Source of the DNA: Thiocapsa sp035467215
Lineage (GTDB): Bacteria > Pseudomonadota > Gammaproteobacteria > Chromatiales > Chromatiaceae
Assembly: GCF_035467215.1 (NCBI RefSeq)
Contig: NZ_DATITZ010000341.1
Location: 1 to 8,494, forward strand
Length of the DNA stretch: 8,494 nt
Reading direction: 5' to 3'
Shown here: positions 1 through 4,606 of the stretch, piece by piece
Position numbering within the stretch: position 1 is the first letter of the stretch
How the letters are laid out: each line of letters starts with the position of its first letter
Made by a program: the position numbers and the translations under genes
Notes under the pieces: generated by a model
Databases searched by the model: none
The model's input: only the letters and a program-made list of their open reading frames with translations
Told to the model about the DNA's origin: nothing

Positions 1-563
1 TCTACCTGGTCGAGACCGAGATTCTCGAGTCGGTCGGCCGATCCGACGAAGCGATGGCGATCTTCGACAGCGCCTTGCAGGCATTTCCCGACGACGAAAA
101 TCTGCTATACGCGCGGGCGCTCTCGGCGGTCAAGCTCGATCGGATCGAGCTCGCCGAGCAGGATCTGAGGCGGATCATCGAGATCGACCCCGAGCATGCC
201 GATGCCCTGAATGCGCTCGGCTACACCCTGGCGGATCGAACCGACCGCTACGCCGAGGCCAAGGGCTACATCGAGAAGGCCTATGCGCTCAAGCCTGACG
301 AGCCGGCAATCCTCGACAGCATGGGCTGGGTACATTACCGGCTCGGCGATTACGAGACCGCCCTCGATTATCTCAGGCGCGCGCTCGAGAGCTTGAGCGA
401 CGGGGAGATCGCCGCGCACCTCGGCGAGGTTCTCTGGGCCATGAATCGTCGCGAAGATGCCCTCGAGGTCTGGGAGGCGGCGGCCAAGGAGCATCCGGAC
501 CATGAGTACCTCAAAGAGGTCATGGGGCGGCATCGCGCATCCGGCGGCGAGCCGTCGCGATGA
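1..563 (+). CDS. TPR-repeat protein, 3' part only (5' end lies outside the window)
   Basis: The reading frame is open to the left edge. The first complete codon is at position 3, giving 186 visible residues. The sequence is a run of tetratricopeptide helical hairpins of about 34 residues each. Typical TPR spacing of small and aromatic residues is seen in segments such as ALNALGYTLAD, ILDSMGWVHYRLGDYETALDYLRRAL and AAHLGEVLWAMNRREDALEVWEAA. At least four repeats are present. The internal ATG at 54 is not a credible start because the TPR pattern continues upstream of it. TPR arrays act as protein-protein scaffolds. In Pseudomonas and other gammaproteobacteria a TPR protein gene sits at this place, upstream of lolB and ispE, and the long versions are probably exported to the envelope. 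The signal peptide cannot be checked because the N-terminus is missing. The stop codon overlaps the ATG of the next gene (ATGA), so translational coupling is likely. The specific partner is unknown. Confidence 0.9.
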   Translation, partial: YLVETEILESVGRSDEAMAIFDSALQAFPDDENLLYARALSAVKLDRIELAEQDLRRIIEIDPEHADALNALGYTLADRTDRYAEAKGYIEKAYALKPDEPAILDSMGWVHYRLGDYETALDYLRRALESLSDGEIAAHLGEVLWAMNRREDALEVWEAAAKEHPDHEYLKEVMGRHRASGGEPSR

Positions 564-606
564 GTCGGAACCCGATCGGCCGGAGCACGATGAGCCAGAG
601 CCCGAT
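560..606 (+). repeat. Imperfect 17-bp direct repeat duplicating the ispE start
   Basis: The 17 bases at 560-576 and those at 590-606 match at 14 of 17 positions, with a spacing of exactly 30 bases. Each copy begins with ATGAG and ends with CCCGAT. Both are in the same frame, so the protein reads MSRNP and then MSQSP. The repeat supplies a second in-frame start codon and probably explains the longer than usual N-terminus of IspE. Confidence 0.7.
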
Positions 607-1477
607 GAACGAGCCGTTCAGGTTCGAGCCGTCCCCCGAGTCGTTTTGGCCCGCGCCCGCCAAACTCAATCTTATGCTGCGCATCGTCGGGCGTCGGCCC
701 GATGGTTATCACGAGCTGCAGACGGTGTTCCAGTTCATCGATCGTTGCGATCGGCTTAGGTTCGAGGTGCGCGAGGACGGGCTGATCCATCGTCTCCTCG
801 ACGTGCCGGGCGTCGCCCCGGAGGACGATCTGACCGTCCGCGCGGCCCGGACCCTCCGGGACGCGACCGGTTGCCGTCTCGGGGCGGATATCCGCTGCGA
901 CAAGCTGCTTCCGATGGGCGGGGGGCTCGGGGGCGGTAGTTCCGATGCGGCGACCACGCTGGTCGCACTGAATCGGCTCTGGGCCACCGGTCTCGACGAG
1001 GACGCCCTCGCGGATCTGGCCTTGCCTCTCGGCGCCGACGTGCCTGTCTTCGTGCGTGGATTTGCGGCTTGGGGAGAGGGTGTCGGGGAGCGCCTGACGC
1101 CGGTCATGTTGCCCGAGCCCTGGTACTTGGTGTTGTCTCCGCCCTGCTCGGTCTCCACGAGGGATGTGTTTATGCATCCTGAGTTGACACGGGATTCGGT
1201 GCCCGCCACACTAGCGGACTTCGTTGCCGGCGACGTCACGAACGATTGCCTGAGCGTCGTGCGACGCGGCTATACTCCAGTTGCGGAGGCCCTCGATTGG
1301 CTTTCGGGCTGGGGCGGTGGACGGTTGACCGGAACCGGGGCCTGTGTCTTTGCGGTCTTCGATGATCGGTCGCACGCGCTCCGCGCGCTTGAGCACTGTC
1401 CACCCAAGATGCGCGCGTTCGTCGCCCGCGGGCTGAATCGATCGCCGCTGATCGCGCACATGGACACGCTATCCTGA
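560..1477 (+). CDS. ispE: 4-diphosphocytidyl-2-C-methyl-D-erythritol kinase
   Basis: IspE phosphorylates the 2-hydroxyl of CDP-methylerythritol with ATP in the cytosolic MEP pathway, which supplies IPP and DMAPP for quinones, carotenoids and undecaprenyl carrier. It belongs to the GHMP kinase family. Visible marks are PAPAKLNLML (residues 31-40, catalytic Lys35), the substrate-binding stretch GRRPDGYHELQT (44-55), the glycine-rich ATP loop PMGGGLGGGSSDA (118-130), GADVPVFV with catalytic Asp160, and the C-terminal GHMP motif LTGTGACVFA (256-265). From ATG 560 the protein has 305 residues, about 20 more than usual. ATG 590 and ATG 605 are in-frame alternatives giving 295 and 290 residues. None of the three has a clear ribosome binding site. 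I keep 560 because it overlaps the upstream stop as ATGA, which favours coupled translation. The gene is certain; the start is about even odds. In many relatives lolB lies between the TPR gene and ispE, but here there is no room for it. Confidence 0.95.
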   Translation: MSRNPIGRSTMSQSPMNEPFRFEPSPESFWPAPAKLNLMLRIVGRRPDGYHELQTVFQFIDRCDRLRFEVREDGLIHRLLDVPGVAPEDDLTVRAARTLRDATGCRLGADIRCDKLLPMGGGLGGGSSDAATTLVALNRLWATGLDEDALADLALPLGADVPVFVRGFAAWGEGVGERLTPVMLPEPWYLVLSPPCSVSTRDVFMHPELTRDSVPATLADFVAGDVTNDCLSVVRRGYTPVAEALDWLSGWGGGRLTGTGACVFAVFDDRSHALRALEHCPPKMRAFVARGLNRSPLIAHMDTLS

Positions 1478-1523
1478 TGCTGCGGCGTGCAGCGTGCGTG
1501 ATGTCGAGGGCCAGACCAGTTTT

Positions 1524-1598
1524 TGGGGCGTAGCCAAGCGGTAAGGCACCGGGTTTTGATCCCGGCACCCCCAGGTTCGAATCCTGGCGCCCCAGCCA
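1524..1598 (+). tRNA. tRNA-Gln (anticodon UUG)
   Basis: The cloverleaf is complete. The acceptor stem TGGGGCG pairs perfectly with CGCCCCA, the D-arm contains AAGCGGTAAGGC, and the anticodon stem CCGGG/CCCGG holds loop TTTTGAT with anticodon TTG at 1556-1558. The T-arm is CCAGG-TTCGAAT-CCTGG, followed by discriminator G and an encoded CCA. The first pair is the weak U-A pair typical of bacterial tRNA-Gln. The gene lies 46 bases after ispE and upstream of prs, its usual place in gammaproteobacteria. I see no convincing promoter of its own in the short gap, so it may be transcribed with ispE or from a promoter inside ispE. Confidence 0.98.
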
Positions 1599-1603
1599 TA
1601 CCC

Positions 1604-1644
1604 CGTCGCGCCGCGACGCGTCGGTTTGCCGACGGTTCGTCGCG
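1604..1644 (+). promoter_or_regulatory. Structured prs leader / tRNA-Gln trailer with two mutually exclusive stems
   Basis: A 13-bp interrupted stem spans 1612-1644. The outer arms are CGCGACG (1612-1618) and CGTCGCG (1638-1644), the inner arms CGTCGG (1619-1624) and CCGACG (1629-1634), with loop TTTG and a 3-base bulge. The left outer arm can instead pair with CGTCGC at 1604-1609, giving a 6-bp hairpin with loop GCC. Segments 1604-1609 and 1638-1643 are therefore direct repeats competing for the same partner. Only three T follow the stem, so it is not a classical terminator. It may define the 3' end of the tRNA transcript or control read-through into prs. The pairing is seen in the sequence; any regulatory role is inferred. 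Confidence 0.5.
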
Positions 1645-1669
1645 TTTCAGTCGAGCCCCGGTGTTGTCA

Positions 1670-1679
1670 CCCCCCCCCC
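1670..1679 (+). repeat. Homopolymer tract of ten C upstream of prs
   Basis: Ten consecutive C residues end 23 bases before the prs GTG start. The tract is in the untranslated leader if the GTG start is right, so a length change would not shift the prs frame. It could alter leader folding or spacing, or simply be a slippage-prone or assembly-sensitive spot. Confidence 0.8.
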
Positions 1680-1690
1680 AGCAAGACGTC

Positions 1691-1705
1691 AGGAAATCGC
1701 CAGTG
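1691..1705 (+). promoter_or_regulatory. Ribosome binding site deciding the prs start (AGGA, GTG)
   Basis: AGGAAA at 1691-1696 lies eight bases (counted from AGGA) before GTG at 1703-1705. The in-frame ATG at 1721 has no purine-rich sequence before it. The frame stays open back to 1523, but that extension would run through the tRNA-Gln gene and is not believable. Confidence 0.75.
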
Positions 1706-2656
1706 CCTGCCAGCCATTTGATGGTTTTTTCCGGGAATGCCAATCCGGAGCTCTCGGTCGAGATCGCCGGTTATTTGAGCGTCCCGCTCGGTAAGGCCGT
1801 CGTCGGTCAGTTCAGCGACGGCGAGGTGATGGCCGAGATTCAGGAGAACGTGCGCGGCCGCGATGTCTTCGTCGTGCAGCCGACCGGGGCTCCGACGAAC
1901 GATAATCTGATGGAGCTGCTGGTGATGATCGATGCGCTGCGCTGGGCGTCGGCCAAACGTATCACCGCGGTCATCCCCTATTTCGGCTATGCCCGGCAGG
2001 ATCGCCGGCCCCGCTCCGCGCGTGTTCCGATCACAGCGCGCCTCGTCGCCAAGATGATCGGTCAGTCCGGCGCCGATCGCGTTCTGACGGTCGATCTGCA
2101 CGCGGATCAGATCCAGGGGTTCTTCGATATCCCGGTGGACAACGTCTATGCCTCGCCGATTCTGTTGGGCGATGTTTGGCGAAAACGCTACGACGATCTC
2201 ATGGTCGTTTCGCCGGACGTCGGCGGCGTAGTACGCGCGCGCGCCCTTGCCAAACGGCTCGACGATGCGGATCTCGCGATCATCGACAAACGCCGTCCGC
2301 GCGCGAACGAGGCGAAGGTCATGAACATCATCGGCGATGTTCGTGATCGCTCGTGCGTCATCGTGGATGACTTGGTCGACACTGCGGGGACCCTATGCAG
2401 TGCCGCTGCAGCGCTGAAAGATGCCGGTGCCTGTCGGGTCGTGGCCTATTGCACCCACGCGGTGCTCTCGGGGCCGGCCGTCGACAACATCTCGGCCTCG
2501 CGGCTCGACGAGCTGGTAGTCACCAATACCATTCCATTGCGTCCCGCGGCGAAAGCTTGTCCCAAGATCAGGCAATTGAGTATCGGCGAGTTGCTCGCCG
2601 AGACGATGCGGCGGGTCTCGAACGAAGAGTCGGTCAGCTCGCTGTTCGTCGACTGA
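1703..2656 (+). CDS. prs: Ribose-phosphate pyrophosphokinase (PRPP synthase)
   Basis: Prs transfers pyrophosphate from ATP to ribose 5-phosphate to make PRPP, the precursor of purines, pyrimidines, NAD, histidine and tryptophan. It is a cytosolic class I enzyme, usually hexameric. From GTG the protein has 317 residues, close to the 315 of E. coli. Seen in order are MVFSGNANPEL (7-17), FSDGE (37-41), ENVRGRDVFVVQPT (48-61), APTNDNLMEL (63-72), PYFGYARQDRR (92-102), the divalent-cation site VDLHADQIQGFFDIPVDN (130-147, His133), the catalytic loop AIIDKRRPRAN (192-202, Lys196) and the PRPP/ribose-phosphate loop VIVDDLVDTAGTL (219-231). The ending RRVSNEESVSSLF is standard. It follows tRNA-Gln and precedes rplY, the common gammaproteobacterial order. 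The structured leader and C-tract upstream may affect expression. Confidence 0.97.
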   Translation: MPASHLMVFSGNANPELSVEIAGYLSVPLGKAVVGQFSDGEVMAEIQENVRGRDVFVVQPTGAPTNDNLMELLVMIDALRWASAKRITAVIPYFGYARQDRRPRSARVPITARLVAKMIGQSGADRVLTVDLHADQIQGFFDIPVDNVYASPILLGDVWRKRYDDLMVVSPDVGGVVRARALAKRLDDADLAIIDKRRPRANEAKVMNIIGDVRDRSCVIVDDLVDTAGTLCSAAAALKDAGACRVVAYCTHAVLSGPAVDNISASRLDELVVTNTIPLRPAAKACPKIRQLSIGELLAETMRRVSNEESVSSLFVD

Positions 2657-2686
2657 TTTAATCCATTCCGGCGTTGCGATCCTGGT

Positions 2687-2707
2687 CGCGGGATCCTGCG
2701 CTTTTTT
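2687..2707 (+). terminator. Probable intrinsic terminator or attenuator between prs and rplY
   Basis: CGCGG (2687-2691) and CTGCG (2696-2700) form a 5-bp stem with one G-U pair around loop GATC. One C and then six T (2702-2707) follow. The stem is short, so partial read-through into rplY is likely. Confidence 0.45.
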
Positions 2708-2734
2708 GTAGTCATCATCAACCGGAGAACGCCG

Positions 2735-3343
2735 ATGAGCGTCAGTTTCGAGATCAACGCGCAGCCCCGCGCAACGGCAGGAACGGGTGCGAGCCGCCGC
2801 CTGCGTCGCACGGGTCAGGTGCCCGCCATCGTTTACGGTGGCCATCAGGAGCCCGAGATGGTCTCGGTCGGCCACAACGAGCTGCTCAAGCACCTGGAAA
2901 ACGAGGCGTTCTACTCGCACGTCCTCGATCTGCGGATCGGGGAGCGCTCGGTGAAGGTCGTCTTGAAAGACCTGCAACGCCATCCCGCAAAGCCTTTCGT
3001 GCAGCATGTGGACTTTCTGCGGATCACGCAGGACGAGAAGCTGCGCATGAGCGTGCCCTTGCATTTCATCAACGAGGACCGCTCAAAGGGCATCAAGATG
3101 GGTGGGCAGGTGTCCCACAACATCACCGAGCTCGAGATCGTCTGTCTGCCGAAGGATCTCCCGGAGTTCATCGTCGTCGATATGGGCGATACGGATATCG
3201 GCCAGATCATCCATCTGTCCGAGATTCAGTTGCCCGAGGGTGTGAGTCTTGCGCATGTCCCTGATTCGGACGAGGCCGTCGCCATGATTTACGGCCCGCG
3301 CGGTGGCGGAGACGAGGAGACGGAGGAGGAGGAAGGCGCTTGA
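2735..3343 (+). CDS. rplY: 50S ribosomal protein L25 (bL25), long CTC/TL5 form
   Basis: bL25 binds 5S rRNA in the large ribosomal subunit. This is the two-domain form (202 residues; E. coli has only the first domain, about 94). The N-terminal 5S-binding domain covers about residues 5-93, with RRTGQVPAIVYGG at 24-36 and HPAKPFVQHVDFLRI at 83-97. The C-terminal beta-rich TL5 domain covers about 100-188 and is followed by an acidic tail (GDEETEEEEGA). A ribosome binding site GGAG at 2724-2727 sits seven bases before ATG. The C-terminal domain is related to general stress protein Ctc and is thought to help place the protein on the ribosome. Lying between prs and pth is the classic order. The gene may be transcribed with prs by read-through of the weak terminator before it. 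Confidence 0.96.
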   Translation: MSVSFEINAQPRATAGTGASRRLRRTGQVPAIVYGGHQEPEMVSVGHNELLKHLENEAFYSHVLDLRIGERSVKVVLKDLQRHPAKPFVQHVDFLRITQDEKLRMSVPLHFINEDRSKGIKMGGQVSHNITELEIVCLPKDLPEFIVVDMGDTDIGQIIHLSEIQLPEGVSLAHVPDSDEAVAMIYGPRGGGDEETEEEEGA

Positions 3344-3470
3344 CATCGCCGGGCGCCTGACGTGGCCGACGACAGTGCCGACTCTCTTTTCGAAAGGACG
3401 GTTTTTCGGCGCCGACCGGGTGCTCGATGGTCGCTTTGCCGGCCTCCTGTGCCCGTGTCGTGCGGCGGTC

Positions 3471-3484
3471 GGCGGTGATCGGTG
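3471..3484 (+). promoter_or_regulatory. Ribosome binding site for the GTG start of pth
   Basis: The 11 bases ending at 3480 match the extended anti-Shine-Dalgarno complement AGGAGGTGATC at 9 of 11 positions (GGCGGTGATC is seen). GTG at 3482 follows after one base. The core GGCGG is six bases from the start codon, which supports this non-ATG start. Confidence 0.6.
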
Positions 3485-4078
3485 AGCGAGCCCGCCGGCA
3501 TCCGTTTGATCGTCGGTCTCGGCAATCCCGGCGAGCAGTACGAGGCGACGCGTCACAACGTCGGCTTTTGGCTCGTCGACCGGATTGCCGAGGATTTTCG
3601 CGAGGCGTTTCGCGCCGAGTCTAAATTCTTCGGCCAGCTCGCCCGCATTCGGCTCGCCGGGGCCGATCTGCGTCTGCTCAAGCCCTCGACCTACATGAAC
3701 CGCAGCGGTCAATCGATCGCTGCGGTCGCCCGCTTCTATTCCATCCCTCCCGAGCAGATCCTCGTTGCCCACGACGAGCTCGACCATCCCGTTGGTCAGG
3801 TTCGCCTCAAGCAGGGCGGCGGTCACGCCGGGCACAACGGGCTGCGCGACACCATTGCCGCACTTGGCGGTAGTCGCGACTTTTGGCGTCTGCGGATCGG
3901 GATAGCCCATCCCGGCGACCGCACCCTGGTGACGGGCTATGTTCTCGGGCGTCCGTCCAAGGCTGATGCCGAGCAGATCAACACGGCCCTTGCCGATTCC
4001 GAGCGGATCCTCGATGACCTCGTCGCCGGCCGCTTCCAGATCGCCATGAATCGCCTCCACTCGCAACGGCGCGATTGA
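3482..4078 (+). CDS. pth: Peptidyl-tRNA hydrolase
   Basis: Pth cleaves the ester bond of peptidyl-tRNAs that drop off stalled ribosomes and so recycles tRNA in the cytosol. The protein has 198 residues, against 194 in E. coli. The conserved active-site residues are all present with an offset of five from E. coli numbering: Asn15 in GLGNPG, catalytic His25 in ATRHNVGFW, Met72-Asn73 in STYMNRSG, Asp98 in VAHDELD and Asn119 in GGGHAGHNGL. RLRIGIAHPG follows. The start is GTG; no in-frame ATG fits, and seven residues before IRLIVGLGNPG is normal. A 138-base gap separates it from rplY, and the gap includes a 10-bp palindrome TCGGCGCCGA at 3406-3415. In many relatives ychF follows directly, but here a long non-coding region follows. 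Confidence 0.97.
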   Translation: MSEPAGIRLIVGLGNPGEQYEATRHNVGFWLVDRIAEDFREAFRAESKFFGQLARIRLAGADLRLLKPSTYMNRSGQSIAAVARFYSIPPEQILVAHDELDHPVGQVRLKQGGGHAGHNGLRDTIAALGGSRDFWRLRIGIAHPGDRTLVTGYVLGRPSKADAEQINTALADSERILDDLVAGRFQIAMNRLHSQRRD

Positions 4079-4152
4079 ATGCCGTTCGGATTCTCATTCG
4101 CGGTTCGCACGCACTCGACCCCGCATGGGCCGGGCCCGTGAACCCCACGCCT

Positions 4153-4177
4153 GGGATCCTCTAAAATCCTGTTTTTT
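4153..4177 (+). terminator. Possible weak terminator after pth
   Basis: GGGAT (4153-4157) pairs with ATCCT (4166-4170), with one G-U pair and an 8-base loop. A G and then six T (4172-4177) follow. The stem is weak; its position after pth supports the call. Confidence 0.4.
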
Positions 4178-4182
4178 ATCCA

Positions 4183-4269
4183 CTAAACCGCATCGGCGAC
4201 AGCGTCGATGAGGTCGGGCGAGGTCGAATCAGCATCGCGCGTCGATCGTTGACTCCGGACGCGGTTTAG
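4183..4269. repeat. Inverted repeat, 9-bp perfect arms 69 bp apart
   Basis: CTAAACCGC at 4183-4191 is the exact reverse complement of GCGGTTTAG at 4261-4269. Past one mismatch the arms extend inwards by two more pairs. The whole unit is 87 bp and has no coding sequence. No target-site duplication is visible. It could be a small dispersed element with terminal inverted repeats, a paired regulator site upstream of the FadL-like gene, or chance. Confidence 0.5.
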
Positions 4270-4275
4270 CGGAGT

Positions 4276-4304
4276 TTGACAAATCGCAATACCGAGCCGA
4301 GTAT
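4276..4304 (+). promoter_or_regulatory. Candidate sigma-70 promoter for the FadL-like gene
   Basis: A perfect -35 box TTGACA (4276-4281) is followed by a 17-base spacer and GAGTAT (4299-4304), which matches TATAAT at three positions including the key A2 and T6. A further TTGACT at 4249-4254 lacks a good -10. If used, the transcript has a leader of about 300 bases. Confidence 0.45.
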
Positions 4305-4438
4305 TCCGTCTGATCTCCGTGATCGCCGCGTGTCTCGGCCCTTTCCTCAAAAGTGCCTCACCGCGCCTTCCGCAAACATCCCGTCGAATGACGCCGTATT
4401 CGGGATCGGGCAATCGCTCGCACTGAATCCGAAGTCTT

Positions 4439-4450
4439 CCGACCGGTCGG
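4439..4450. promoter_or_regulatory. Perfect 12-bp palindrome, possible operator
   Basis: CCGACCGGTCGG reads the same on both strands. It lies inside the proposed leader of the FadL-like gene, directly before the second copy of the 12-bp direct repeat. It could be a dimeric regulator site or a chance GC-rich palindrome. Confidence 0.3.
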
Positions 4451-4524
4451 CGGGCGAGGTCGTCTCCGCGGCTTTCAATGACGGCTCATCTCCGAATTCG
4501 ACCTTCCGTCGATGCCGGGTCTGG

Positions 4525-4546
4525 CGAGCCCGTCGAGCGGGGCTCG
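4525..4546 (+). promoter_or_regulatory. Hairpin in the leader of the FadL-like gene
   Basis: CGAGCCC (4525-4531) pairs perfectly with GGGCTCG (4540-4546) around an 8-base loop. It ends 44 bases before the ribosome binding site. No T-tract follows, so it is not a terminator; it may stabilise the long leader. Confidence 0.4.
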
Positions 4547-4606
4547 ACCATCCCAACGACAAAGTTAGCCGTTCAATCGGCATGACGACTGGAGGAGTTT
4601 TCGCAC

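Larger units (their letters stand above)
4210..4462 (+). repeat. Direct repeats of GAGGTCG (three copies), with one exact 12-bp repeat
   Basis: GAGGTCG occurs at 4210-4216, 4220-4226 and 4456-4462. The first two are ten bases apart, about one helical turn. The 12-mer CGGGCGAGGTCG occurs exactly at 4215-4226 and 4451-4462, so it lies on both sides of the proposed promoter. Regulator binding is possible but inferred. Confidence 0.4.
4079..4606 (+). other. Gene-free region of 528 bases between pth and the FadL-like gene
   Basis: No open frame here looks like a gene; the frames that exist lack ribosome binding sites and family resemblance. The region holds a 7-bp hairpin (CATGGGC 4124-4130 / GCCCGTG 4134-4140, one G-U pair), a probable terminator, an inverted repeat, direct repeats, a promoter, a palindrome and a second hairpin, each listed separately. 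The leader from the proposed promoter to the FadL-like start is about 300 bases, unusually long. Confidence 0.75.

Noticed and set aside
1447..1475. Promoter for tRNA-Gln at the end of ispE (TATCCT at 1470-1475)
   Set aside because: No acceptable -35 box at the right spacing; too weak to list.
3344..3481. Possible small gene or promoter in the rplY-pth gap
   Set aside because: No start with a ribosome binding site and no convincing promoter boxes; only a 10-bp palindrome at 3406-3415.
4183..4413. Open frame of 76 codons on the minus strand in the region upstream of the FadL-like gene
   Set aside because: It starts with TTG, has no ribosome binding site, shows no family resemblance, and its stop falls inside the inverted repeat.
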